Source: Paludisphaera soli
GTDB lineage: Bacteria > Planctomycetota > Planctomycetia > Isosphaerales > Isosphaeraceae
Reading direction: 5' to 3'
Assembly (NCBI RefSeq): GCF_011064595.1
Contig: NZ_JAALJI010000019.1
Location: forward strand, 84,540-148,539
Length of the DNA stretch: 64,000 bases
The position numbers and the translations under genes are program-made. Positions 51,870 to 60,913 of this stretch are shown here, in pieces. Every line of letters starts with the position of its first letter. Within the stretch, counting starts at the first letter, position 1. Below the pieces are notes generated by a model. It searched no databases. It had not been told where the DNA came from and saw nothing but the letters and a program-made list of their open reading frames with translations.

Positions 51870-52831
51870 CCGACCTCCTGCGGCGACGCTTCCTGACCCT
51901 CGTCGGCCTCGCGGTCGCGGCCCTGGGCCTCGCCGCGCCGGCCGACGCGCAGTGGTCCGGCGGCCGTTCCCGGTCCGCCCAGACCCTGACCGTGGACCTG
52001 CTCGACGTCGGCCAGGGGGACGCGATCCTGGTCCGATCGCCCGAGGGGAAGACCGCCCTGATCGACGCCGGGCCCACCCGCGACGGCGCCGTCCAGGCCC
52101 TCCGGCGCAAGGGGATCGAGTCGATCGACCTGGTCGTCGTGACCCACCACCACCTCGACCACCACGGCGGCATGGAGGCGGTGATCCGGGAATTCCGCCC
52201 CAAGTACTTCCTCGCCACCAACTCCTCGCACACGTCCAAGAGCTACCTGAAGCTTCTTCAGACGGTGAAGTCCGAGAACACCACCGCCGTCGTCCCCACC
52301 GCCAAGCCCCGGCGCATCGAGCTGGGATCGGTCACGCTCACGGTCCTGCCCCAACCCCCGGAGGACCCCAAGGAGGAGAACGACAACTCCATCGGGATCC
52401 GCATCCAGTACGGCGGCTTCTCGATGCTCACGACGGGCGACAGCGAGCCCCCCTCGCGGCAATGGTGGGCGGCCAACTGCCCCGAGCTGATGCGCGACTG
52501 TTCGGTCCTCAAGCTGGCCCACCACGGCAGCCACAACGGCACCGACGCGGCCCTGCTCGACCTCGTCCGCCCCGAGATGGCCGTCGTCAGCCTCGGCAAG
52601 GGGAATAGCTACGGCCATCCCCACTCCGAGACCCTCGATCTGCTCCGAAGGACCCAGATCCCGCTCGTCCGCACCGACGAGTGGGGGACGATCACCCTCG
52701 TCAGCGACGGCGAGACCTGGAACCTCGTCTCCTCCGCCCTGGCCCGCCGCCGCGCCCCCAGGGGCGACGCCGTCGTCGCCGGCGGCGCGTCCGAGAGCGG
52801 ATCGTCGCGCGCCTCCTCCCGCCGACGATGA
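51866..52831 (+). CDS. Exported ComEC/Rec2-like MBL-fold hydrolase
   Basis: A 321-residue protein with a signal peptide (LTLVGLAVAALGLAAPADA) and the MBL domain of the ComEC C-terminal type: VDLLDVGQGDAILV, metal motif HHHLDHH (94-100), TGDSE and LAHHGSHNGT. Such proteins lack the membrane channel of full ComEC and are predicted extracellular hydrolases, perhaps nucleases. The start is GTG at 51866, overlapping the DUF3006 stop; the upstream in-frame extension runs through the DUF3006 gene and is not coding. The C-terminal 40 residues are Ser/Arg/Ala-rich and probably unstructured. Confidence 0.85.
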   Translation: MTDLLRRRFLTLVGLAVAALGLAAPADAQWSGGRSRSAQTLTVDLLDVGQGDAILVRSPEGKTALIDAGPTRDGAVQALRRKGIESIDLVVVTHHHLDHHGGMEAVIREFRPKYFLATNSSHTSKSYLKLLQTVKSENTTAVVPTAKPRRIELGSVTLTVLPQPPEDPKEENDNSIGIRIQYGGFSMLTTGDSEPPSRQWWAANCPELMRDCSVLKLAHHGSHNGTDAALLDLVRPEMAVVSLGKGNSYGHPHSETLDLLRRTQIPLVRTDEWGTITLVSDGETWNLVSSALARRRAPRGDAVVAGGASESGSSRASSRRR

Positions 52832-52903
52832 CCCGCCGCCACATCTCCGACGCCTGAACGCCTCGCCGGGCCCTACGGTCCCCTACGCGCCGTCACGCAT
52901 GCA

Positions 52904-52949
52904 CTTTGCCGGCATATTCCTGGCAAAGGCCCCGCGAGATCGCTAAACT
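52904..52949 (+). promoter_or_regulatory. Inverted repeat and possible promoter of subtilase gene
   Basis: CTTTGCC (52904-52910) and GGCAAAG (52922-52928) form a perfect 7-base inverted repeat. The right arm overlaps a weak -35 (TGGCAA, 52921-52926) that is 17 bases from TAAACT (52944-52949). An operator over the -35 region is possible. Confidence 0.35.
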
Positions 52950-52998
52950 CGGCGCGATCGACGGATCGATGAACACCCTCTGACGAGACATCGCGAAC

Positions 52999-54198
52999 AT
53001 GAAGTGTCGCCCAGCCGCCCGGCGCGTCCGGCGCGAGGCCCGCCCCGTCCTGGAGCGGCTCGACGAACGGCTCGTCCTCAGCACGGTCGTCGCCCCCCTG
53101 CCCCGGGTCGCGCCGAGCTACCCCACCGACCCCCAGTTCGGCCAGCAGTGGGGCCTGAACAATCGGGCCGACGTCGACGTCAACGCCCCCGAGGCCTGGC
53201 GGGCGACGACCGGCTCGGCCTCGACGATCGTCGCGGTCCTGGACTCGGGGGTCGACCTGAAGAACCCCGAGTTCAAGGGGAGGCTCTGGGTGAATCCAGC
53301 CGCCTCGCGACGGGGTCGAGCGGCCCACGGCTGGAACTTCGTGGCGAACACGAGCGACGTCCAGGACGACTACGGCCACGGCACCCACGTCGCCGGGGTG
53401 ATCGGGGCCTCCGCGAATGACGGCCAGGGGATCGTCGGCGTCGACCGCGCCGCGCGGCTGATGATCCTGAAGGTGCTCGACGCCCGGGGCGGTGGCACGC
53501 CGGAGGCCGCGGCGGCGGCCCTGGTGTTCGCCGCCGACAACGGCGCGCGGGTGGTCAACGCGAGCTGGGCGACCGACGTCTACAGCCAGGCCCTTTACGA
53601 CGCCGTCGCCTACGCCGACGCCCGGGGGGTGGTGATCGTCACGGCCGCCGGCAACGAGGCGGCCGACACCGACGCCCGCCCGGTCTACCCCGCCGCCTTC
53701 GACCTCCCCAACGTGCTGGTCGTGACGGCGATCGACGCGTCCGGGAACCTGGCCGATTTCGCGAACTACGGCGCGAGGACGGTCGACGTCGCCGCCCCCG
53801 GGGTGGGGATCTACAGCACTTACTCCTCGCGGTCGCGGTACGCGACCCTCTCGGGCACGTCGATGGCGGTCCCGTTCGTCACCGGGGTGGTCTCGCTCGT
53901 GGCCGGGCTCCACCCGGACTGGTCGGCTTCGCGGATCGTCGAGCACGTCAAGGCGACCGTCCGGCCGCTCCCCAGCCTGGCGGGGATCACGACGACGGGG
54001 GGGCTCGTCGACGCGGCGCAAGCCGTGGGCGTGGCGGGCTCGGGCCCGGACGGCGACGTCTACCCGGGGCCGCCGACGACCGGCTCGCGGCGGGTCACTT
54101 CCCGCGGGCTCACGACGGCCCGGCCCGGGCCCCGGCCCCTCCGCGCGGCGGTCTCCCTGGGGTTGCGGTCGCCCGGGATGAGGGCCGCCGCTGGTTGA
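52999..54198 (+). CDS. S8 family serine peptidase (subtilase)
   Basis: A 399-residue subtilisin-type protease with an intact triad: Asp82 in VLDSGVD, His127 in YGHGTHVAGV and Ser288 in SGTSMAVPF; AAGNEA holds the oxyanion Asn. The N-terminus lacks a classical signal peptide but has RPVLERLDERLVLS, close to the LExLExRxLLS motif seen at the start of many planctomycete extracellular proteins. No propeptide domain is obvious: the catalytic domain starts right after YPTDPQFGQQWGL. The C-terminal 50 residues are basic and Pro/Gly-rich. The gene stands alone on the plus strand. Confidence 0.9.
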   Translation: MKCRPAARRVRREARPVLERLDERLVLSTVVAPLPRVAPSYPTDPQFGQQWGLNNRADVDVNAPEAWRATTGSASTIVAVLDSGVDLKNPEFKGRLWVNPAASRRGRAAHGWNFVANTSDVQDDYGHGTHVAGVIGASANDGQGIVGVDRAARLMILKVLDARGGGTPEAAAAALVFAADNGARVVNASWATDVYSQALYDAVAYADARGVVIVTAAGNEAADTDARPVYPAAFDLPNVLVVTAIDASGNLADFANYGARTVDVAAPGVGIYSTYSSRSRYATLSGTSMAVPFVTGVVSLVAGLHPDWSASRIVEHVKATVRPLPSLAGITTTGGLVDAAQAVGVAGSGPDGDVYPGPPTTGSRRVTSRGLTTARPGPRPLRAAVSLGLRSPGMRAAAG

Positions 54199-54306
54199 GC
54201 GGCGAATCGGGGATCGGGCTTCCCCGTCCTCGGGCGTCGGGATAGGATGCCGGGCCCGCCTGAAGAGGGGCGACGCGCTTCGAGGACGCTCAAGGAGGAG
54301 CCGGCG

Positions 54307-55881
54307 ATGTCACTCTCGATCCACCCCTCGGCGCCGCCCCCAGGCGGGCCCGAGGATCGCCGCTTCGGGGCCCTGCGCGACCCTCGGGCGTTCGTCCGGG
54401 TGTTCGTCGGAGTGTTCTTCCGCGACCTCGAATCGTTCTTCCCCGGCTGCCGGGTCGAGCCGATCGAGCCCGAAAGTCCGTCGCGCCCCGGGCTCACCCG
54501 CACGCGGAGCCGGCCCGGGGGCGGGATGGATTTCCGCATGGCCGAAGGCCCCCGAGGGGTCGCCGTCGCCCTCTTCGGCTCGTGGTATCGGATCGTCGCC
54601 GAGGGGCCGGTGGGGCTGGGCGAGGAGGACCTCCGGCTGATCCGGGCGATGGGCTCGGTGCTGGACCTCAACTACCAGATCCTGTTCCGGCGCTCGCGGA
54701 TGTCGATCCTCCAGCTCCTGCGAGGGATGCCCGAGGACCACTACGTCGCCGCGTTCCTGGAGCCGTCGGCCTACGCCGCCGGGAACTCGGCCCCGAGCCG
54801 GGTGGCCGAGGCGATCCTGACGCTCCGCACGATGGCCCTGTCCACCTACGAGAACCGTCGCGTCACCACCGGGGCCCTGGTCCTCGGGCCGAGGGACGAC
54901 GAGGCCGCGCCGGGCTCGCCGCCGGGGGCGCTCTCGTTCGGCGTGGAGCTGACCAGCCTGAAGAGCCTGCAGCGCCTCTGCGACGGCCGCCGAACGCTGT
55001 TCCTGGTCGACCGCGACGGCCGGCTGGCCGACGTGATCGACGTCCGCCGCTGGGTCGACCGCGACGGCCGCTCGACCGACGAGGATCCCGGCCTGGAGAT
55101 CCCCTGCGCCCGGCTCTACCAGGCCCACGCCCGCGCCACGAGGGAGGGCGGCCACGTCTGCCTCGTGCTCAGCCCGCACCAGGAGATCAAGGTGTTCGCC
55201 GGGGGGATGCAGACCTTCGTCTTCGCCCACGGCCGTTGGCGGGTGCTCGACCCGGCCTCGAAATTCGCCCTCTGGCGCGACGCGCTCGACGACCCTCGGC
55301 TGGCCCGCGTCCTCTTCCAGACCGCCCTGGAACTGGCGGAGGACCGCAAGGGGGGGCTGCTGGTCGTCGTCCCCGAGCCGTCGAAGGTGATCGGCCGGCT
55401 GATCGCCCCCGAGGACGTCCTCGATTTCGAGCGGGACGACGGCGACGAGGTCCCCGAGCCGAACGGCCCGACCCTGCGCCTGGCCGACGCCGCGCCGGAC
55501 GCCGTCGATGACGCGGTTTCGTACGCGATCCCCGCCTTCCACGGGCCCGGCCGGGGCGAGTCGCCGTCCAAGCGGTCGATCCACTACCTGGCCGCGGGCC
55601 GCAGCCTGCCGGCGATGGACCCCTCGGTCGTCGAGGCCCTGGCGTCGCTCGACGGCGCGCTGGCGGTCGACGGCGAAGGGCGGCTGATCGCCTTCGGCGC
55701 GATCCTCCGCCACGACCTCTCACCCTCCGGCGACGACGCTCGGGGGCCCGCCCGCGCCACCGCCGAGGGCGCCCGGACCACCGCCGCCCTCGTCGCCAGC
55801 CGCTTCGGGCCGGTCCTCAAGATCAGCGAGGACGGCGTCGTCTCGTGCTTCCTCGACGGCGAGCGGGTCTGGGATTTGTGA
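54307..55881 (+). CDS. DisA_N/DAC-like domain protein with N-terminal sensor-like region
   Basis: A 524-residue soluble protein. The C-terminal part (about 335-524) resembles the diadenylate cyclase (DisA_N) fold: LFQTALELAEDRKGGLLVVVPE, then DGAL at 449-452 and GAILRHD, then GARTTAALVASRFGPVLKISEDGVVSCFLDGERV. Active cyclases need DGA and RHR; here DGA is kept but the RHR position reads RTT (490-492). It may therefore be a nucleotide sensor rather than a c-di-AMP synthase, similar in concept to the DACN-type sensor domains described around DisA_N. The first 330 residues are unassigned (FVRVFVGVFFRDLESFF, DHYVAAFLEPSAYAAGN). AAGGAGG precedes the start at 54307. Confidence 0.6.
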   Translation: MSLSIHPSAPPPGGPEDRRFGALRDPRAFVRVFVGVFFRDLESFFPGCRVEPIEPESPSRPGLTRTRSRPGGGMDFRMAEGPRGVAVALFGSWYRIVAEGPVGLGEEDLRLIRAMGSVLDLNYQILFRRSRMSILQLLRGMPEDHYVAAFLEPSAYAAGNSAPSRVAEAILTLRTMALSTYENRRVTTGALVLGPRDDEAAPGSPPGALSFGVELTSLKSLQRLCDGRRTLFLVDRDGRLADVIDVRRWVDRDGRSTDEDPGLEIPCARLYQAHARATREGGHVCLVLSPHQEIKVFAGGMQTFVFAHGRWRVLDPASKFALWRDALDDPRLARVLFQTALELAEDRKGGLLVVVPEPSKVIGRLIAPEDVLDFERDDGDEVPEPNGPTLRLADAAPDAVDDAVSYAIPAFHGPGRGESPSKRSIHYLAAGRSLPAMDPSVVEALASLDGALAVDGEGRLIAFGAILRHDLSPSGDDARGPARATAEGARTTAALVASRFGPVLKISEDGVVSCFLDGERVWDL

Positions 55882-55959
55882 CTTGTCGCCGATCGCCCCG
55901 GACCCGAAGATGAAGCCTGCTCACGCGGGACGAAGATCGAGGTCCGAGGTGGAGTCGCG

Positions 55960-56763
55960 ATGACGGACGAGACGGATTACGCGCGGGAACTGGAGTTCGT
56001 GAAGGACCTGGCCCGCGAGGCCGCCGAGGTGGCGTTGCAGCGGTCGCGAAGCGTGACGCCGGTCGAGAAGGCGAACAAGAGCTACGTCACCGACCTGGAC
56101 AACGACCTGGAGAGGCTGATCCGCGAACGCCTCGGCGCGGCCTTCCCCGACGACCGACTGACCGGCGAGGAATACGCCCCCGGCGGCGGCGACGGCCCCC
56201 GGCGCTGGTCGATCGACCCGATCGACGGCACCGGCAACCTCGTGCACGGGCTGCCCCTCTGGGCGGTCAGCATCGGCCTGATCGAGGCGGGCGAGCCGGT
56301 CCTCGGCGTCATCGCGATCCCGCCGCTCGGCGAGCTGTACTGGGCCGTGAAGGGCCACGGCGCCTGGCGCGACGGCGAGCGGCTGGTCGTCTCCGACGCC
56401 GACGCCTTCCACGTCCAGGACAACGTCTGCCTGGGGACCAACGCCATGCGTCGGGTCGACCCCCGCTCGCTGACGGGCCGCCTGCGCGACCTGGGGAGCG
56501 CCTGCTGCGAGCAGGTGTTCGTGGCCGCCGGCCGGCTCCAGGCGTGCGTCTTCCTGGGCGAGCAGGCCCACGACGTGGCGGCCGGGGTGGTGATCTCGTC
56601 CGAGGCCGGCTGCGCCTTCGGGACGCTGGAGGAAGGCCGGCTGGACGCGTCCGCCGTGGTGGCGCGGACGCCGATCGCCGTCCCCACGTTCGTCGCCCCG
56701 CCGCGACGCCTGGACGCCATGCTCAAGTCGGCGCGGCCCTACCCCGCGCCCAAGCTCTCCTGA
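55960..56763 (+). CDS. Inositol monophosphatase family protein
   Basis: A 267-residue sugar phosphatase of the inositol monophosphatase/FBPase superfamily. Metal-binding motifs are present: GEEYAP (Glu-Glu), WSIDPIDGTGNLVHG, and the late motif QAHDVAAGVVISSEAG in place of WDxAAG. It would remove phosphate from inositol phosphate or a related sugar phosphate; the exact substrate is not determined. GGAG precedes the start at 55960. A small DUF4259-like gene follows 19 bases later. Confidence 0.9.
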   Translation: MTDETDYARELEFVKDLAREAAEVALQRSRSVTPVEKANKSYVTDLDNDLERLIRERLGAAFPDDRLTGEEYAPGGGDGPRRWSIDPIDGTGNLVHGLPLWAVSIGLIEAGEPVLGVIAIPPLGELYWAVKGHGAWRDGERLVVSDADAFHVQDNVCLGTNAMRRVDPRSLTGRLRDLGSACCEQVFVAAGRLQACVFLGEQAHDVAAGVVISSEAGCAFGTLEEGRLDASAVVARTPIAVPTFVAPPRRLDAMLKSARPYPAPKLS

Positions 56764-56782
56764 CCGGACGGGGCCGTCGACG

Positions 56783-57199
56783 ATGGGATGCTGGGGAACC
56801 AAGAGCTACGAGAACGACGACGCCCACGAGGCGCTCGACCGGGGTTTCGAACGGGTCCACGGCGAGGCCTACGACGACCTCATGGACGACCGCAACCCGA
56901 TGAGCGTCGAGGACGTCCAGAAGCAGCTGGCGAGCGCCGAGACCCTCGCCGCGTCGCTCGACGTCTTCCTCGACGAGGCCGGGTCGAACCGCGAACTCTG
57001 GGACGAGCTGGACCGCCTGGGCTACGCCGGGATCGTGGTGCGCCACGTGGAACTGGGCGTCCCCGCGCCGGCCGACGCGATCGCCTCGGCGATCGCCTTC
57101 CTGGAGGGCGAGGAGCTGGAGTGGGAAGGCGAAACCACCCAGCGCAACCTCCGCCGCGAGAAGGAGCTGGCGACGCTCCGGGCCGCCGTCGCCGGATGA
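56783..57199 (+). CDS. DUF4259-like small protein
   Basis: A 138-residue acidic protein that begins MGCWGTKSYENDDAHEALDRGFE, similar to the MGxWGxxxFENDDA opening of DUF4259 proteins, whose role is unknown. The rest is helical with many Glu, Asp and Leu residues (VQKQLASAETLAASLDVFLDEAG). No signal or membrane segment. The start follows the inositol monophosphatase stop by 19 bases, so co-transcription is likely. The family call rests on the N-terminal motif only. Confidence 0.6.
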   Translation: MGCWGTKSYENDDAHEALDRGFERVHGEAYDDLMDDRNPMSVEDVQKQLASAETLAASLDVFLDEAGSNRELWDELDRLGYAGIVVRHVELGVPAPADAIASAIAFLEGEELEWEGETTQRNLRREKELATLRAAVAG

Positions 57200-57589
57200 C
57201 CCTTCGCGGTTTCTCCGACGGCCCCCGATCCGTGCGGTATAGTAGTCCCAACAGCCGGCTTCCCTTCGGGGCGGCCGGTCGTCGGTTCTCTCGGCCTTCG
57301 GGCCGGGGACAGGCTGGACGTGATCTTTAGGACCTTGTCGCGTTGCGGCGGCAGCGATTGCATCTCCGAGCTTCGACTTACCGCGACCGGCAGGAAACAG
57401 CCGGGGAAACACCACTCGATCGTCAGTCCGGTTTATCAGGAGCCTGCGACCGGGCCTCTTGACCTCGGCTTCTCCCGGCGGCCACGCTGGGGAGACGTCG
57501 AGGGAGAGAGGCCCGGGCCGACGCCCCCACCGATCTCGCCAAGCCCCGCCCTCGTCGGCTTACCCGTAGAGAGCGGATCGACCAGCCCC
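57200..57589. other. Intergenic region upstream of membrane protein gene
   Basis: About 390 bases. A TATAGT hexamer at 57238-57243 could be a -10 but lacks a -35. A UUCG-tetraloop hairpin, CGGCC-TTCG-GGCCG, lies at 57292-57305. The open frame that runs through 57320-57589 has no hydrophobic or domain-like sequence, so I treat it as leader; a longer protein starting there is possible. Confidence 0.4.
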
Positions 57590-59275
57590 GTGAGCACCCC
57601 CTCCAGCACCCAGGCGTCCGATCGCCCCGCCGGCACGCCGCCCTTTCGCCCCGCCTCGCACCGATCGCCCCTGCGCGACGCCGCGAGGGTCGCCCTGATG
57701 CTCGCCCCGGCCCTGGCGGCGATCTGGACCATCCCCTGGTTCGTCACCCAGGACGGCCTGGCCCACCTCTACAACGCCACGATCCTCGTCGACTCGTTGC
57801 GCGGCGGGCCCGTCTTCGGCGACTCCTACGAGGTCCGCTGGGACCCCCTGCCGAACTGGGGAGGCCACCTCACCCTCATGGCCCTGGTCGCGGCCTTCCC
57901 GCCCCGGGCGGCCGACAAGCTGATGACGACGATCACGCTGACGGGAGTCGCCCTGGCGGTCGTCTGGCTGCGTCGCCGGGTCGCGGGCGACCGGCCGTCG
58001 CTCGCGGCGGACGCGGCGGCGGCGCTGTCGGGGATGAGCTTCTCGTGGCTGATGGGGTTCGCCAGCTTCCAGCTCGGCGCGTGCTTGTTCGCGATCACCC
58101 TGGGGGTTTGGTGGCGGGACCGCGACGCCCTGCGAGCCGGCCGGATGGCCGCGCTCGCCGCGCTGCTGGCGGCCGGCTATTTCTGCCACCTCGTCAGCCT
58201 CGGCCTGACCGTCCTGTCGCTGGGCTTCCTGGCGCTCTTCGCGCCGGGGGCGTCGGGGCCGCGCTCCTGGCGCGACCGCGTGCTCCGCCTGGGCGTCTGC
58301 CTGGCACCGCTCGCGGTCCTCGGGGTCGTCTACATCGGCCTGTCGCGCCAGGGCGGGGCGATGATCCCCAGGATGCCGCGGGTCGAGGAGTTCCTCTCCT
58401 TCGGGGGGTGGTTCCGCCGGTTGGGCTGGGTGGACCCGGTCTCCCTCGGGATCAAGACGGCCCTCCCCTTCACCGACCGGACGGGCGCGGCCTTCCTGGC
58501 GTTCTCGCCGATCCTCTGGGCGGTCGGGGGGGCCGCCCTGCTGGTCGCGGGCGGGCTCCTCGCCTCGGGCGGGCGGACGCGGGAATCGGGCGAGCGGCGG
58601 GCCTGGCTCGGGCTCTCGGCCGTGCTCTGGCTGGCGGCGATTTTCGGGCCCGAATCGCTGGGGCCGGGGCACGGCGACTACCTGTCCCAGCGGATCTCGC
58701 TGCTGGGCCTGGTCGCGGCGGTCCCGGCGATCGGGCCGCCGTCGCGGTCGTGGCTCGGCCGCGCCGGCGCGGCGGCGATGCTCGTCGCCCTGGCGCTCCA
58801 GTCCGCGAGCGTCTGGGACTACGGCCTGTTCTCGGAGCGGACCGCCGGGCGGATCGCCGGGGCCGCGCCCCGGGTCGGGAGCGGCCGTCGCGTGGCCACG
58901 CTCCTGGCCGACCTGACGACCCGATTCCGGGTCAATCCGATGCTCCACGCCGACTGCTGGCTGGGGGTGTCCGGGAACATCGTCTGGACGAACTACGAGG
59001 CCCGCCACTATTACTTCCCGGTCCACTTCCGGGAGGGCCTCGACCGGCCCGACTCGTGGGACCTCCAGGAGATCGCGCTCCTGGGCACCGACCCGAGGAC
59101 CGCCGAGCGCCGGCGCCTCTGGTGGGAGCGGGTCCTCGACGAGCATCACGACGCCATCGACGTGCTGCTCGTCTGGAAGGAGGCCCCGGACCTCGACGCC
59201 GTCACGGCGCGCTGGTTCGCCCCCGTCGAACGCGAGGGGGACGTGCGGATCTTCCGGCCGAGGGATCCCCGCTGA
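57590..59275 (+). CDS. Polytopic membrane protein, GT-C glycosyltransferase-like
   Basis: A protein of about 561 residues with around ten membrane helices (for example VALMLAPALAAIWTIPWF, LTLMALVAAFPP, LSLGFLALFAP and LVAAVPAIGP). Early in the first loop the sequence reads WFVTQDGLAHLYNATILVD: an acidic residue in the first loop after helix 1 is the hallmark of GT-C type glycosyltransferases that use lipid-linked sugars. The C-terminal soluble part (NYEARHYYFPVHF, RVLDEHHDAIDVLLVWK) follows the helices. The call is by topology only. The GTG start at 57590 is uncertain because the frame is open for 90 codons more upstream. Confidence 0.6.
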   Translation: MSTPSSTQASDRPAGTPPFRPASHRSPLRDAARVALMLAPALAAIWTIPWFVTQDGLAHLYNATILVDSLRGGPVFGDSYEVRWDPLPNWGGHLTLMALVAAFPPRAADKLMTTITLTGVALAVVWLRRRVAGDRPSLAADAAAALSGMSFSWLMGFASFQLGACLFAITLGVWWRDRDALRAGRMAALAALLAAGYFCHLVSLGLTVLSLGFLALFAPGASGPRSWRDRVLRLGVCLAPLAVLGVVYIGLSRQGGAMIPRMPRVEEFLSFGGWFRRLGWVDPVSLGIKTALPFTDRTGAAFLAFSPILWAVGGAALLVAGGLLASGGRTRESGERRAWLGLSAVLWLAAIFGPESLGPGHGDYLSQRISLLGLVAAVPAIGPPSRSWLGRAGAAAMLVALALQSASVWDYGLFSERTAGRIAGAAPRVGSGRRVATLLADLTTRFRVNPMLHADCWLGVSGNIVWTNYEARHYYFPVHFREGLDRPDSWDLQEIALLGTDPRTAERRRLWWERVLDEHHDAIDVLLVWKEAPDLDAVTARWFAPVEREGDVRIFRPRDPR

Positions 59276-59305
59276 CGGGGGGGGATCCCCCGGCGCGGGG
59301 GTCGA

Positions 59306-59758
59306 TCACTGGGCGCTCTTCTTCGTCAGCTCGAACAGGTAGACATCCTGGCCGTTGGGGTCGAAGCCGGTGGGACGATCACCGCCCGGGACGCTCAGGT
59401 TGACGATCAGCTGGTCCCCTTCGATCTTGTAGACCCCCTTGGCGGTCTTCCCCTTCACCTCGCCGGGCCCGTCCGTCACGTCGATCGTGAAGCTCGGGTG
59501 GGGCTTCGCCGCGTCGTCGACCGAGACCTTGCCCAGGTATTCGACGCCGTTGACCGTCGCCTTGAACACGTCGCCCTTGATCGTCCACTTGGCGGCGACC
59601 TCGGCGTCGTCGCGGCTCGTCCACACGCCCTGCACGGACTTCAGCGCGGGAGAGGTCGTCGCCTCGTCGGCCGAGGCGCGGGGCGACGGGCCGGCGAGCC
59701 ACGCGGAGGCCGCGAACGCGGCGACGGCGACGATTCGAGAGAGGTGCGAGGTCGGCAT
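59306..59758 (-). CDS. Secreted TIGR03067-like protein
   Basis: A 150-residue exported protein with signal peptide (IVAVAAFAASAWLAGPSPRASA) and a single lipocalin-like beta domain: SVQGVWTSRDDAEVAAKWTIKGDVFKATVNG, ISVDDAAKPHPSFTIDVT-type strands and GVYKIEGDQLIVNLS. This pattern fits the planctomycete-expanded TIGR03067 family, whose function is unknown. The start at 59758 has GGAG nine bases upstream. It is divergent to the trypsin-like protease gene and converges on the membrane protein gene. Confidence 0.78.
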   Translation of the reverse strand: MPTSHLSRIVAVAAFAASAWLAGPSPRASADEATTSPALKSVQGVWTSRDDAEVAAKWTIKGDVFKATVNGVEYLGKVSVDDAAKPHPSFTIDVTDGPGEVKGKTAKGVYKIEGDQLIVNLSVPGGDRPTGFDPNGQDVYLFELTKKSAQ

Positions 59759-59988
59759 CGGGGATTGCTCCGGTATCGGGCCAGTGGGAAGAGGGCGGGC
59801 GCTCGTTCCGCGCCGGGATTCGCCGAACGGATTGGAGCACGCCGTCGGAGCGGAGGCAAGCCTGGGGCGACGCCGGGGAGGGATCTCGCCAGGAGGCCCA
59901 CCGAGTCGGTATCGTGGCAAGGGTCGGGGCGGCGACGCGGCCGCGTCCCCCACCTCCTGTACGCGGATCTTCACCACGGCGGCTCGAC

Positions 59989-60897
59989 ATGCGGCGATCG
60001 GCTTCCGGCATGCCAGGCAGTTCGAGGTTCTGGGCGAAGCTGGCGTCGGTCCTGGCCGCGGCCCTCGTCGGGTCGCCGGCTCGCCTGCCCGCGCAAACCT
60101 CGCGTCGGCCCGGCCTCGACGAGTCCCACGTCGAGGTCCGACCCACGCGCCGCGCCGAGGCGCTGGTCCCGACCCGTCGCCGGGACGCCGTCGCGCCGGG
60201 CGACGACCTGACGTTCCGGCCGACGGTCCTGATCCGCAGGGGAGGCTCGCAGGGGAGCGGGACGGTGATCGCCTCGTCCGCGGGGGGGACGCTCGTCCTG
60301 ACCGCCTCTCACGTCCTCCGCGACGAGGGGCCGATCGCGATCGAGCTTCACCGCTACAACGTCGGCCTGGAGCGCGAGGCGGACGGGAGCTGGCCCCTGA
60401 TCGTCTCGGCCGAGGTCGTCGCCGACGACCCGTCGGGCGACGTGGCCGTCCTCAAGGTCCGCAAGCCGCTCCAGCTCCCCTACGTCGCCCGGCTCGACGA
60501 GTCCGGGGACGGCCCGCCGCGGCCCGAAACGCTCGTCACCTCGCTGGGCGTCGACCTGGGGAACCGGCTGTCGAGCTGGAAGACGAAGGTGGTCGAGACC
60601 GCGCGGTTGCAGCTGGAGAACGGCGAGGTCGAGCGGCCGTTCCTCATCACCCTGAAGATCCCCGAGCACGGCCGGTCGGGGGGCGGGCTGTTCACGCAGG
60701 AGGGCCGCCTGGTCGGCGTCTGCGTCGGGCACGCCGAGATGATCAAGGGCCGCCGCATGGGCGTCTTCGCCTCCATCGAGAGCGTGCGACGGCTCCTGCG
60801 CGAGCACGACCTCGCGTCCGCCGTCTCGCGATCGGCCCCGCGCGCCGAGGCGCCGCGTCGGGGCCTCGCGCCGGCGGCGGACCCCGGGCGCGACTGA
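59989..60897 (+). CDS. Secreted trypsin-like serine protease
   Basis: A 302-residue exported protein (hydrophobic segment FWAKLASVLAAALVGSPARLPAQ) of the trypsin/DegP fold. The triad is visible: His108 in LTASHVLRD, Asp151 in GDVAVLKV and Ser230 in GRSGGGLF. No PDZ domain follows, so it is smaller than DegP; the C-terminal 40 residues are Arg/Ala-rich. It would act outside the cytoplasm in processing or quality control. The start at 59989 gives a complete signal peptide; Met at 60010 is an alternative and neither has a clear ribosome binding site. Confidence 0.8.
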   Translation: MRRSASGMPGSSRFWAKLASVLAAALVGSPARLPAQTSRRPGLDESHVEVRPTRRAEALVPTRRRDAVAPGDDLTFRPTVLIRRGGSQGSGTVIASSAGGTLVLTASHVLRDEGPIAIELHRYNVGLEREADGSWPLIVSAEVVADDPSGDVAVLKVRKPLQLPYVARLDESGDGPPRPETLVTSLGVDLGNRLSSWKTKVVETARLQLENGEVERPFLITLKIPEHGRSGGGLFTQEGRLVGVCVGHAEMIKGRRMGVFASIESVRRLLREHDLASAVSRSAPRAEAPRRGLAPAADPGRD

Positions 60898-60913
60898 CCT
60901 CGCGCGGCTTTCG

